Assembly (NCBI GenBank): GCA_964030475.1
Contig: CAXIPT010000047.1
Coordinates: 15,738-79,737 of the forward strand
DNA from: Tethya wilhelma
Taxonomy: Eukaryota; Porifera; Demospongiae; Tethyida; Tethyidae
Length of the DNA: 64,000 nucleotides
Direction of reading: 5' to 3'
The stretch's first letter is position 1. Each line of letters begins with the position of its first letter. Under the pieces are notes generated by a model. The model did no database searches, was not told where the DNA came from, and worked only from the letters and a program-made list of their open reading frames with translations. The position numbers and the translations under genes were made by a program. This document shows, piece after piece, positions 21,244-32,799 of this stretch.

Positions 21244-24167
21244 CAGGCCCGTAGCAAGCTGTTTAAGAGTGGTCAGGCCAGGAAATGGGTGGGGTTTTAT
21301 ATGGGTGTGGTGTGGGCATGACAGGATGTTAAATTTAATTATTAATATGTAATTTAAATTGCTCATTAATATTTAGCAAATATGTTTGCTCGGTGAGCTG
21401 AATGCTCTACAAAATCATTAATAAGAGTTTTAACATTCAGTGCTATCTTTGTGAACATGAAGAAGCATCAAATAGTTGAGTCGATCCTGTTTCATTGTTG
21501 CCCTGAGATATGATTTGACTCACCTCAAAGCACTAAAAGATCTTTCTTAAGAAGCATTAGTTGCAGGCATGACTAGTATCAGCTGCATGAGACCTTGAAC
21601 CTGTGACAAGAGAGTCAGTTGAGCAGGAGAAAGAGAGATGAAATATGATATCAAATCAAAGATATTAGTAGTGTCGATGTGACTACCATCTCCTTGCAAA
21701 CTTTGCTGAAAGTGGACACCAAACGTATGAAGTTGTGTTTGTAAGTGATTAGTACTTAAGTCATCTTTGTAGAAAGTACAAATAGCAGTCAATTCTTCTA
21801 GTAGTGTTTCCAATTGCTGGTAAACTTTGTATCCAGGTTGATCAAAACGACTCTGAATACAATTGAGGAATAGATCAATTGCCTCATAATAATGCTGTCT
21901 GTAAAGTGACTTGGGATCCTCATGGAAATCTCCTCCAGACAACAATACGCCGAGGGACTCGTCGTCTTCGAAGTAATTGAGGCTCTTCAATATCTAACTC
22001 ATTTGCCCTTTTATTCACTTTTATCCAGAAAAATTCAAACATATCATCAGAATGATTTGATTGTATCGGCTGTCATTTGAGCTATCTGTTGCCCCTCTGC
22101 TGCTGATATGGTCTTTTTTTGGAGTGTGCTGCTCAAATTATCAGTGCTTCAATAGCATTTCTCCTAGCATGTTTACAAACAAGTAGTTGAATGTTGACAT
22201 CATTGCCGATACCCCTCGGATTCTGGCTTTAGTTTCTGTATCTTTAACAACTTCAGCAACTTCATCCCATGTTTTTTGTAGAGTTTCATAGTTGCAATTT
22301 ATGCTGGAGAGAGCATCAGCTCTCACTGTCCATCTAGTAGGACAGAGCACTCTCATACCTTGTGAACTACTCTCGGGCATATTTTGTTTGTTGCTCTTGA
22401 AAATTGCCTCTCTACGTGGAGAATATTTTATTAGTTTAGTAATCTCTTGGGTTGTTTCTAATGCATCTTTCATTATTTTTGATTTTTTGATTGTATCACC
22501 AGCTGCCAAATTGAGAGCATGCCCATAGCAATGAGTATAGACAGCTCTAGATTCAACGTCAGTTGTTTTGCAACACCACCTTTAGTGCCGCTCATTGCAC
22601 TAGCTCCATCATAGCATTGGCCTCTTAGCCTATCAAGGCTCAAATTCATTTGCATGAAGACATCCATGATTACTGACACCAACGTAGCTGCATCTATTGA
22701 AGGTACACTGTACAAACCGAGAAATTCTTCATGTCCTCAGTAACCCAGCGGATAAATACAGTAACTTGTTCGGTATTTGAGGCATCTGTGGTTTCATCTG
22801 CCATTTGTGTAATGAATGGAGATGTTTGAAGCCTTGAAACAATCTCCCGCAAAATGTGCAGACCCATCAGTTTGATAATCTCATTCTGAACGTCTGGACT
22901 AGTGTAAACATTTTCCTTTTGTTTTAACCACTCAGCAAGATTTGTATCACTCTCAGACTTCATCCTTAATACTTGTTGAAGATTTCCATCAGATTCATCT
23001 CCATCACTTGATTGCTGAGAATATCTGGAAAAGAACTTCTCTGCTGTTCCTCCTTTGAGTATTCAACTGAGCTGACAGCTGACCTGCTACATCTCTGGAC
23101 AACGAAGGAATACTTATCACCATATCAACTGCTTCACGATGAGCAGCACTATTCTTGTATGTTTTAAATCCAATCATAGCATCCTTCCAATTGCTATATC
23201 CACGAGTAACCTATTATAACAGTAAAAACATTGAAGTACTCAAAACCCATGACGTTATATTAAGGTTAACGTTATACTGCATGCACGTAAATTACTCACA
23301 AAAGCCGCATCAGCATTCCTGAGAGTTGTACTCATACGTCCACTCTTAATAGCTAGCAAACAAGTGTGACAGAATGCCAGGTCATTGGCCTCATCATAAT
23401 GAAGAAATTTCCATTTGGAGAACCATGATGCCTGAAAACTGCATTCAACAATCTTTGTCCTTCCAAATTTACGAGGTGGAAACTTGAAATTGGTTGGCTG
23501 ATGAGGATTCTCTGGAACAGTAGTACTATTGCTTGCAGATGAACTTGCCATTTCGGTACGTGAATGATACAAATGCTAATCTTGTCTTACTTTTATACAC
23601 TTTTTTTGCATATAGAAAACTATATATAGAACTTTGCAGATTCTGATGTAATACTATGAAAAACAGTTACTGATCTTGTTACACTTCATAATCATGAACT
23701 GTTGAAAGTCTGGGAGGGATTAACACAGGAAATTGTATACTGAACTAACTTAATAGCAACTGCATTACAACCTCAGGCTTGTGGCTTTACTGAAAAGGTA
23801 GGATATCCAGTACTTGTTAGCACCTACTTGAAACACACAGTAGCCAATGAACCTTGCATGTTGACTCAAAAGCCTAGGAGGGATTAACTCAGGAGATTGT
23901 ATTGAGCCATCTCTGCTTACCTATGCAACTTGTGGTTTTGTTGAAGAGTTGAGCTTGTTAGCACCTACTTACAATACTGCAGTACTAAGTCTTGCATCAC
24001 GTCTACAATTGCACGCGCTGCGCTCGCATTCTGTCCAAGCATACTGCGCATGCTCAGAGCCCTAGCCCCTACCCCATTTATTTGTACTTTGAACCTATCA
24101 TGTGATTAGCTGCTCAAAAAGTGGTCCGGCCAAAGCCTGACCAGCCGGACCGCTTGCTATGGCCCTG
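21244..24167 (-). mobile_element. hAT element 1
   Basis: TIRs CAGGCCCGTAGCAAGC and GCTTGCTATGGCCCTG, each followed inward by a GGTCAGGC block, bound a 2.9-kb element inserted in a family E MITE. Flanks tcttattt and ttttggtt agree at only 5 of 8 positions, so the target duplication is decayed or mis-set. A diverged direct repeat (GGAGGGATTAAC blocks, about 23700-23980) lies in the 5' part. Confidence 0.8.
21430..23551 (-). pseudogene. hAT transposase with TTF-type zinc finger (ZMYM-like)
   Basis: hAT-superfamily transposase. Exon 1 (ATG at 23551) carries a TTF-type zinc finger, reading ASWFSKWKFLHYDEAN and FCHTCLLA, and ends at donor TTT|gtgagt (about 23301). Exon 2 resumes in phase after ttataatag with GYSNWKDAMIGFKTYKNSA. 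Then come ITQMADETTDASNTEQ (first catalytic block), RLRGQCYDGASAMSG, CPTRWTVRADALSS, and the C-terminal hATC dimerisation region EERSFSALRRVKTYLR to the stop at 21430. At least four frame breaks and several stops are present (about 23045, 22700, 22510, 22020). It fits the ZMYM1-like hAT group. Not functional. Confidence 0.85.
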
Positions 24168-24706
24168 TTTTGGTTTTTCTTGTACTACAACAGATTGCGC
24201 AATTTTTTTTATGATTGAATTAAGCAACAATCAAGGTAACTTATACTCAAAGTCTTGTTGCTTAGTGAAGCTTTTGCTGGTAGAGAAAGCCTAATGTACG
24301 GAGGGTTTAGTACACGCGGACATAGCCACGTGTTTAAAGCTTTTTTTGCGGCTAGCCAACCATGCTGCAATGCTATGGCTAACTATCCCTGCACCTATGT
24401 AGCAAGTTTCAAACTTAACCTCTGAAGGGTTGTGGAAAAAACGTCGCTCCAAACCTTTCAATCGCAATCGCGAAGATTGTGACTGCTAGTCGCTTAGTGA
24501 CAAGTAGTGCCACGCCTTACAGGCTGTTCTAACTCTGACTTAATATTTTAGTAGAAAAGTCCCTTACCTATTCGTATATGAAGTTTAAAGTTTAGGACTA
24601 ATTGCTTTGTTTGCTAAAAAGTCGCTAGAATCGACATGATGCATTAACGCGTCAACTGTGGTTTGAAACATCCACCTGTTAACGTGTCAACTGCGTATAA
24701 TTGGTC

Positions 24707-25010
24707 AAAGATGGAAAAGGTTTGGCTGCTCATGTTTAATTTTTTTTTAATGGTAAGATTGGTGTTGTTGGTTTTATGGATCATTCTGAGCTTACTTGGT
24801 ACTGTAATTTTTGTAACAGAGGACATTTTTTTTTTTAAATTTTATGGCTGTAATGTGTTTGTGTCCGTGTATATGTTTGTGTGTGTGTGTGTGTGTGTGT
24901 TTGGATGTGTTAGTTTATTTGTAAGTTAAAAGAGGAAACGGTCCTGCTGCTCTAAGTCTGTCAGAGGGCCTGTGAGTCAATACTCTTGTCTGTGTATGTG
25001 TGCATTCAGC
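24707..25010 (+). repeat. Satellite S unit and (GT)n tract
   Basis: One S unit with TTGGTTTTATGGATCATTCT, a (GT)n run at about 24877-24901 and GTCAGAGGGCCTGTGAGTCA. It continues the array interrupted at 21165. Confidence 0.8.
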
Positions 25011-25569
25011 AAAAAAATCTTAATAAGTTCTTGTTAAGACCATATAAGTTCTTGTACGACACCATTTAAATGCAAGATAGTAAGATTCATATCAGATTTT
25101 ATGTAAGATCTTGCTTCATATAAAAGGATTAACTACTAACAGGAACTTGTCAGATGTTAATTAACCTATGGTGGCCGAGAAGCGTCAGACCAACATCGGC
25201 CAGAAAAAACTGATTGGCCAAGGCCGCTGCACAAAGCCGATCAGCTCCTGGTTATGGCCGATCGGCCTTAGAGAGCTTCAAAAGGGTGGGCGTTTATTGG
25301 AATATGTACGTGCAGCTTTATGTGTATGAGGGATGAATTTGTTCATCACTGATGATGAATTTGTTGGTTTGTGTGATCCGTATTACTAAGATGAGTTAGT
25401 ATGATTATATTGTAGACACCTTAATGGACCTCGATCATATAATTATATTTATAAGGTCATTTTGCAAAGATTAAAAGTGGTACATGGAGTTAAGAGAAGG
25501 TATGTAGATCGAGAGAACATATTTTCTCCACTCTGGCCTTTGATCATGTATGCATTTATTTTACAATAG
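25011..25569. other. No gene; cluster of GGCCGAT words
   Basis: AT-rich DNA. About 25175-25275 contains several ATCGGCC/GGCCGAT words in both orientations, a possible small hairpin. Confidence 0.5.
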
Positions 25570-26066
25570 CTTGTCTTGGTTGAAACGGCGTTTAAGAAAG
25601 TTGGGACTGAAGAGATGTTGTCATGATCCACTCAAAGACACAGTCAAGGCCCTCATACAGGTACTAAACCATTTAAGCATTGATATTGTAGTAACTATAA
25701 AGCTTTGTACAATAGAGTTCCGTGGATATTGATCAATACAAAGGATCCTCCGTTCTAAGTTCCACAGAAAGAACTGACCCGTGAAAAAAATCTGGTGAAT
25801 TTTCTCTGATTTTTGCGAGTTTTCTTGCGCAAGTAAACGGGAAAATGTCGTAAAAATTCGCGGAATTTCGTAAGTTTACATCTGCACACTTCGGATTTTG
25901 TACTGTCCCCACGCGAGTCAGACAGTAAAACTTCATGCAAAAAAAGTGGTATACATTGCAGGCTACAGATCTTACGTTTTCAAATCATACTGCTAAGGCC
26001 CTGAGAGTACAGAATCATCCCCAGCTGTTGCCTGAGTCAGTGTCTCAGCGTTGGTTGACGAACAAG
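25570..26066 (+). CDS. Two short exons of an integrase-like gene fragment
   Basis: Exon 25570-25660 lies between acceptor tttacaatag and donor CATACAG|gtacta and reads LSWLKRRLRKLGLKRC. A second candidate starts at 25962 after attgcag, reading ATDLTFSNHTAKALRVQNHP, in compatible phase. The WLKRRLR-LGLKR pattern is like the N-terminal helix-turn-helix of retroelement-derived integrase-like proteins, but the catalytic core is not seen. The intron holds a TTCGCGGAA-type repeat (25740-25935). Identity is tentative. Confidence 0.33.
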
Positions 26067-27905
26067 ATGGTATTATGCTGCGCTTGCAAACATGTCATGT
26101 GATAGTCACGTGACTTAAACCTTGTGGCAGCCATAATCATCAGCAGAGTATCTAGATGGTTGCTCCATGGCCAGTAAAGAAGAGTTGAAATCTGCGAGTG
26201 AAGTAGAAAGTCTTGAAAAACCTGATATAAGTACTGAAAGTTCTGCTGAGGAAAGTTCGTCTTTGACCGCCAACGAAGAGTTTGAGTCTGTGTCAGAGTC
26301 CAGCTGTATTACAGGCACCGTGGCCTCGGAGAGCGACTGCTCTGAGGCTGAGAGTGAACTGAGCGGTGGCATTTCTAAGTTAAGTCCTGAATCTGATGCA
26401 GAAGAAGTTAAGTCCTGACTCTGATACTGAAGCAGGTGATTCTGAGTTGAGTCCTGAATCTAATACTGAAGCAAGTGATTCTGAGTTAAGTCCTGAATCT
26501 GATCAGGCTGAAGAAGCAAGTATCTCTGGATCAGAATCAGATTCTTCTCATGTTGACGCAAGTCATAGTAGTGAAAAACCTCAGTGGTTATGCAACCTGC
26601 CAGTGGATCATCAAGCTCTTGTCTTAGATGCGGTGTCTTCTGACTCCAAACGAACCGTGTTGGATAGCTAATTTATGATTTTTGAGCAAACTTCTTCAAA
26701 TAATTCAAAGCCATTTGCCTTCTGGTGCTAAAATCCCGTAGAGTATCTATAAGATTAAAAAATTCTTCGCTGATATATTTCCAGATCTAGCTAGTTTGCA
26801 TTACTACTGTAAGTGTTGTCATCAGATTCTAAGGACAACAATAATTGCATTAATTGTTCTGGATATGCCAAAGAGTCGTTTGTAGCCATCCCACTTAAGT
26901 CACAGATAAAACGACGGTTTAATGGTATGTATGCACCACTATCGTTAAATTTTAATGATTTTTTATGCTAATACGCATGCATATTAATTTGCACACATGC
27001 GTGTTTACCACATTTGCATTTGGTAAACATGTGTAGCAGAACAATATAGCACTCCTTATAGGAGAACTGTACGAATTATATACCATGGGGAATTTTCAGT
27101 GTTAAAAGACAATAGAGTGCAAATTGAACACACAAACAACTTACGGCAGAAACAAGCAAAGAATTTTAGTGGCCAAATTAATCTACATGTAGTACTATGC
27201 ATACAACGACTATTGTTGATACAATATTATATAGATGATCGAATATGGAATGTCCTTCAGCGTCGGTTTGCAAGAGAACGACAGCAGATGTAATAGAGGA
27301 TGTCTACGATGGGGAAGAGTATATGAGACATTCTTCATTCTTAAAAAACCCATGTCACATATCGTTCGTTGGTTTTCAGCGGCAAAGCCAACCATGAACA
27401 CATTTCTCAGACCATTAGTTGACGAGTTCAATGAACTATACACAGAAGGTAAGATCAAACGATCACGTGCATGCCTGCATGTTCATATGGTAATCTGGCA
27501 CTAACCACAAGCTTGCTTACATTATTGACTAGCCGTGGACTATGGTGTCATGCATATAGTTTAACTATTAATCATTCGTTTTGGTGTAGTAACATAATTA
27601 TGTATAATTATTAGGGATAGACGTAAAAGCTCTGGATGGTGTTGTCTACAAAGCAAGAGTTATCTTGTTGCAAGTATCATCCGATCTTCCTGCAAGAGCT
27701 TTAATATCAAATATGAAACGTTTCAATGTTGCATATGGATGTCTTTACTGCGAGAACAATGGGACATTACTTTATAAATTTTAAAGCAAGATCTAGAGGA
27801 CAGACGCATAGAAGCCATCAAAGTCCCAGACACGATCTCAAGAACACCAAGAAAAGTAGCTGATTTAGTACATTGGAAAGGTTATTGAGACATTAAATAG
27901 TCATA

Positions 27906-28177
27906 CAAGTATAAAAACATTAGAAATGTAATGCAAACATAGGAATGGCCAAATCGTAAAAAAGTGAGCAAACAAGATAGGAATGGTTGTCAGATTGAGC
28001 GAGTTCATTTCACTGTGTCACCTTATGTTCATATCCCTACTTAGCTCAATGACATTTTAGTGGACACAGGAATGAACTTGTTCAATCTGACAACCATTCC
28101 TATATCTTGTTTGCTCACTTTTTTACGATTTGGCTATTTCTATGTTTGCATTACATTTCTAATGTTTTTTGTACTTG
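27906..28177. mobile_element. Family F fold-back element, copy 5
   Basis: More diverged member: the terminus is CAAGTATAAAAACATTAG, with the inner GGCCAAATCGTAAAAAAG and AAACAAGATAGGAATGG blocks and their complements. It is inserted between exons of the EnSpm-type gene. Confidence 0.8.
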
Positions 28178-28389
28178 TTTGTTTTATTTTTTTTAATAAT
28201 TCCTGATCAGTGGAATTTAGTCATTCAGTAGCCTCAGTGAGCAGAGAACTTGCCAACAGCCCTATGCTTTGAAACTGTGAACCACCAGGCTGAACAGAAC
28301 ATGATTCAGTATGTCTATTATATTTGTGTCTTGTTAGCTAAAAATAACTTCCCTACTGAAGAGCTGAACACAGAGAACAACAGGATAGG

Positions 28390-29038
28390 ACAGAAGTGCA
28401 ATAGATTCCAAATAACGTGCACTTGAACATGGAAAGGGTCGTTAGGCTAGCTAGCTAATGAATAATTCATGTTTAGAAATTAATGGCCGCCATATGGAGA
28501 AGGCGCTTTTTCGCCTTGTATCTAGTGACTTAATGAGAGACACAACAAACCGATGGCAAAAGCGACTGTTCCCAAAAAAGCCAAGTTTGTTTGTTCAAGA
28601 ATCAGCTTCTAAAAGTGAATAGTCTCTGAGAAAAGTTGAACCAAGATAGAAGAAGAATTAGAAGATGGAGAAAATTTTTAATGAGAGACACAACAAACCG
28701 ATGGCAAAAGCGACTGTTCCCAAAAAAGCCAAGTTTGTTTGTTCAAGAATCAGCTTCTAAAAGTGAATAGTCTCTGAGAAAAGTTGAGCCAAGATAGAAG
28801 AAGAATAAGAAGAAGATGGAGAAAATTGAAGGATAGGCATATTTTAGGTTGGTACTTTAGCGATGTTTTTAGGCCATGTTTTAGGGCTCATTAGAAAGAG
28901 AAAGAGCTAAATAGTAGCTTAAGAAGCCTTTTAGTGCCAAGCGCTCAGTTTTTGCAGAGTTATTCGCGTGAATATTTGTATTGCGCTAATGGGCCATCCG
29001 TGCCATTCCTATGTACCCAGTACTACCGTACTGGGAAT
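28390..29038 (+). mobile_element. Family G element, copy 3, with internal duplication
   Basis: Family G sequence ending CCCAGTACTACCGTACTGGG. An internal block of about 130 bp containing CCGATGGCAAAAGCGACTG occurs twice (about 28550-28670 and 28690-28815). It sits between exons of the EnSpm-type gene. Confidence 0.75.
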
Positions 29039-30742
29039 AAGTTTCCATTTTTGAGCTGCTTTGAAGTTTATTATATATATTTTTATTAATTATGGCATAT
29101 ATTTATGTAGGTTTAGAGCTTTGAACGTGGATTCTTTTCCTAGCATTGCCACTGATGAAAGATATCCTTAGTCTGCCTTACTTTAATCATCTATGTATGT
29201 TTGTGGCTGCACTTCATATCTTGTATTCGAATTACATCTCCAAAGCTGAGAGTAGATATGCTCCTCAAAGAGTTTTACATTACTTTCTCTCGATTGTATG
29301 GTATGTGGACCAAATAGGTAACACTATGTATGCATGTGAGGCGCAACAGCAGGACTATACACTTAGTTGTATTACAAGTATGTCATAATGCCCATTTTCA
29401 CCAGGTTACATAATAGTATCTGCATGCCCATGCATGCACATGATTTCTTTATGTATTTTTGTATAGGTGAAAAACACACCACCATGAATGTACACCTTCT
29501 GTTGCATTTGGCATCCTGTGTGAAATATTGGGGCCCATTGTGGTGCTATTCATGCTTTCATTACGAAAGCATGAATAAGGAGATTAAAAACCATTTCAGG
29601 GGGACAAGAAATATGTCAAGACAGGTATTCTAAATAATGCATCCATGCATGCAGGCATACAATATATTATTTGATTCTTTTCTGATTATAGATGGCATTC
29701 TCTTTTGTGGTACAACAAGTTCTGTCACAGTCCTCAGTTAGCCACACTACTGTTTCAGAAACCAGACCCCAGAAACAGAAAAGGTGTGTGTGTGTGTGTG
29801 ATCTATTCAACAATGCTGCTGTAGATCTTTCACATTTGCTGCCTTGCATGAAGCTTTCATGTACTTTATTATAGGTCATAGTCAAAGTTGGCTGAAGCTT
29901 TGTATATGGTGGGAAGAGTGGACTGTGTCAAGTTAATTGACACTCCTGACCAAGTCCAAGACTGTTTTAACCGATTATACGCTGAATTCTTTTGAAGTGA
30001 ATGACGTCATATGGCGAAATTAAATTTTAAATTTTTTAGTAGCTACGCCTTCTTTTTGTTTTTCTTCTAAAGTAAAGATTAGGCAAAGCTTTTTATATGA
30101 TGCAGCTAAGCAACAATCAAGCTTACTATACTCCAGGTCTTGTTGCTTAGTGAAGCTTTTGCCGGTAAAAAAAGCCTAACATACGGGAGGGTCAAATACG
30201 CTAGGATATAGCCGCACGTATAAAGCTTTTTTTCCAGCTAGCCAGCAACACTTACAAAAGCGATGCTATGCCTAACACCTACGTAGCAAGTTTCAAGCTT
30301 ATCCTCTGAAGGGTTGTAGAAAAAACGTCGATCTAAAGTCGCCCATCGTGATCGCGAAGATTGTGACCGTTAGTCGCTCAACGATGAGTAGCGCAACGCC
30401 TTACTAGCAGTTCTAAGTCTGACCTGATGTTTTAGTAGAGTAGTCCCTAACCTATTTGTATATAAAGTTTAAAGTTCAGGGCTAATTGCTTAGCTTGCAA
30501 AATAGTTGCTAGTGCAGCCTTGACGCGATTTTGTGTCAACCGGGGTTTGAAACACCCACGCGGATGACGCGATTTAGCGTCGACCGCAGGTAATCGGTTA
30601 ATGGAGAGCACAACATCTATAGAATTAGTTTGTCAGGCCAATTTTTTCAAGTGAACACTATATTAGAACAAAAATAAAAGAAATTGTCACACAATCATTT
30701 ACAACAGGCACTGATGAGAAGGTGCTTCCTTTGGTTCAATAA
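28961..30742 (+). repeat. Duplicated block B, copy 1
   Basis: Matches 36225-38005 at a constant offset of 7264 bp and appears identical where I compared it closely. It ends exactly at the single N at 30743. Confidence 0.9.
29971..30597. mobile_element. Family E MITE (TTAA-flanked, piggyBac-like)
   Basis: CCGATTATACGC and GCAGGTAATCGG termini are flanked by TTAA at 29967-29970 and 30598-30601. 627 bp with no long open frame. It inserted in the last exon of the EnSpm-type gene and now supplies its stop codon. Confidence 0.82.
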
Positions 30743-30743
30743 N

Positions 30744-31051
30744 TGAACAATAATTCATTTTTAACAGCAGCTGCCTAGCTCATTAATATTCACTACGGTC
30801 TGTTGCACAGCATAGCAACTGTTCTCCGTGTTAGCAACTAAATAGAAAAGAACTAGGCTGGTATTACCGTCCATAACTCTGCAACTGAAGCAGCTCCACC
30901 CCTCAAATTTTGCGTGGAGCATGCTGAAATGTAGCGCAACCCATTCGTGCAGTAAAAAAATTTCGCGCAAAAACGCGAATTAAACTAAAACCGCATTTTA
31001 CTCGAAAAACAATAATTTCCCAAACGTCAGGTTTTCGCTTGACAGGTCACA
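30744..31051 (-). mobile_element. Family K end fragment after an N
   Basis: Reverse orientation end of family K, finishing GCTTGACAGGTCACA followed by TA. The left boundary is the N at 30743, so the rest may be missing from the assembly rather than from the genome. Confidence 0.75.
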
Positions 31052-31101
31052 TATAGCCACTGTGGTTAAAAAAATCAAGGAATCAATGTAAAATATTGCA
31101 G

Positions 31102-31565
31102 GACCTGGAGGCAGAGTTGAAAGAAGATGAAACTGACATGGATTCTGATTGCCATGACTCGAATACTGACAAGGATTCTGATTGCCATGACTCGAATAGT
31201 GAGGAAAGGAACATTGGCAAAAAGTCAAAACGAACCGAATCTGTTGTAGACAAGGATCCATTGCCTAAGAATCAAAAGCAGAATAAACAGGCACTTAAAC
31301 AGCAGAAATTAGCTCTAGTGGCAGCCACAATTAAGAGAGTGAAGGCAATTTTTCAAAAACCACCCATCTAGTTTTCCATCTGAGTTAGAAGATATAAAAG
31401 AGCAACTTGTTAAGCAGTAAAAAATGTTGTTAAGTTGGAAGAAGAATTGAGTGACAAAACTGCTTCACTGGATGCTAAGAAAATACAGATTGCTGACCTG
31501 CTTCTTAAAGTTGACAAGCTGGAAACACAGCTTCAACAGTGTACACCTAGCAAGAGTTTAGCTGG

Positions 31566-31567
<2 letters not shown>
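31102..31567 (+). pseudogene. Acidic and coiled-coil exon(s), probably of a BEN-type gene
   Basis: After acceptor attgcag the frame reads LEAELKEDETDMDSDCHDS with a DSDCHDSN repeat, a basic stretch (KQNKQALKQQKLALVAATIK), then, after two single-base slips (about 31366 and 31420, the second at a poly-A), a coiled-coil heptad region (EELSDKTASLDAKKIQIADL, LLKVDKLETQLQQC). The exon ends at a donor made by the (GT)n tract at 31568. An acidic linker plus coiled coil before a BEN domain is usual in this family, and BEN-type exons lie downstream at 34016-34375. The link across the 2-kb element is inferred. The slips could be pseudogene lesions or sequence errors. Confidence 0.5.
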
Positions 31568-31604
<37 letters not shown>

Positions 31605-31622
31605 TGGGTGTGTGTGTGTGTG
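31568..31622 (+). repeat. (GT)n microsatellite
   Basis: About 27 GT units with two GGGTGTGG interruptions. It also forms the donor-side end of the coiled-coil exon. Confidence 0.95.
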
Positions 31623-31996
31623 CAGTTGCATGGCTCCTTGTGCCTGCTTAGTGCACATGCAGCCAAGGTGTGACCCATTGTGGCAGCCGAAAGAGTTTTG
31701 TTTTGGTAGAGTGAGAAACAAACTTGAATAAATCGAGTTGTATAATTTGTGAGTCACAAACTTGAATAAATCGAGTTGTATAATTTGTGATATGGTTGTG
31801 TTATGATAATCTATAGACCACATCCCATAAAGAAAATGTACCGACCCTGCGGACTATTACTAGTAGTCAGTACAGGAAGTTGCAGAATCTTTGCAACAGC
31901 ATGCTTTAGCATGAACATCCTTACGCGTAACACGTTCCATATATGGAAGTTGTTTCTATCATTTTGTGGTTTGACTCTATCACGTGTATGAACTGA

Positions 31997-32693
31997 ATGG
32001 AGAAAGACCAAGAACAAAGGGCCGGTTTTCCCTGCAGTTACTACTATCCCCGTTATGCTCCTGGATGGAATTTTTCCTATTATTCAATGCCAGTACAAAG
32101 TGACCACAGTAGGCCAGAGCTGGACAGTGCGGCAAGAGATTCTGTGCCACAGACTCAGGGCACACAAGGTTGGGCTTTAATAAGAAGTTTCAGTATGACA
32201 AAATTATTTACTAAAAGCTAAGTATAAAATATACCTATCATCTCAGTGTTGAATGTGTTTGCTTTACACTGTATATATACTTGTATATTGAATATGACAA
32301 TATTTTTGCAGGTGACTTTGATACTGAGTACACGTACACTGTTCGAATCATAAATCCCAAAAAGAAGAGTGAATTCAAGACAATAACATGCCATGACACT
32401 AACTACAGGTCTACTTCTGTAAGATCAAAACTAGCAAAAGCCAAAAAGGATAGTATGACAGAAGCCCTCACTGGAGCAGCTACTGCAGTAGTTAATATGC
32501 TTCGACCTACTGACCCACAGACACCAACTTCAAGTTCCAAATCAACCTACATTTCACCAATGAAATCTGCTCAACTTAGAAGGAGCTACTTTGAGAACCT
32601 GAGGCATATTAAAGAATTGTTTGAGGATTGTCTGAAGAGGAGTTTGCTGATGAAAAGAAGAGGATTTTAGTGTCACTACAAAGCCTATCGTAA
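31997..32693 (+). pseudogene. SHOCT-like accessory gene, copy 2
   Basis: Two exons. The first, from the ATG at 31997, reads MEKDQEQRAGFPCSYYYPRY and is Tyr/Pro-rich. It ends near 32168 at ACACAAG|gttggg. The second starts at 32313 after tatttttgcag with GDFDTEYTYTVRIINPKKKS, then SSSKSTYISPMKSAQLRRSY, then the SHOCT-like helix. One frame slip near 32635 separates ELFEDCL from the expected EEEFADEKKRILVSLQS end at 32693. The N-terminus differs from copy 1 (8932-10561), but the ISP-K---LR----L---------G--T-EEF pattern is shared. Function unknown. Its place inside TIRs next to a transposase suggests a transposon accessory gene. Confidence 0.65.
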
Positions 32694-32799
32694 GAAAGAA
32701 ATAAATGTGTACATTGTTTTACTGCTACTGCAATGCAGATCATGTTTTCATCCAATCATCAATCATCAGTCATTAATCTTACTAATTTTCATTTATTTT

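Larger units (their letters stand above)
21165..24706. mobile_element. Family E MITE, old copy split by a hAT element
   Basis: Left piece 21165-21243 (GCTGAATTCTTTTGAAGTGA) and right piece 24168-24706 match the intact copy at 29971-30597 in order. The hAT element fills the gap. The terminal TTAA/TAATCGG signals are degraded here, so this copy is older. Confidence 0.75.
26167..29995 (+). pseudogene. EnSpm/CACTA (tnp2-type) transposase, locus II
   Basis: Large spliced relic of an EnSpm/CACTA-type transposase. From the ATG at 26167: a Ser/Glu-rich acidic N-terminus with SELSPES repeats (26378-26500), a Cys-rich zinc-ribbon segment around NCINCSGY ending AIPLKSQIKRRFN at donor gtatgt (about 26925), an exon 27235-27458 with DVYDGEEYMRHS and NTFLRPLVDEFNELY in different frames, an exon 27615-27783 with KARVILLQVSSDLPARAL, MITE insertions, then 29146-29320 (LPYFNHLCMFVAALHILY), 29470-29624 (MNVHLLLHLASCVKYWGPLW, SCFHYESMNKEIKNHF), 29693-29786, and a last exon ending VQDCFNRLYAEFF at 29995. 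The last codons lie in a family E MITE. Multiple stops and frame slips. The 3' exons recur at 36410-37259. Confidence 0.72.
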
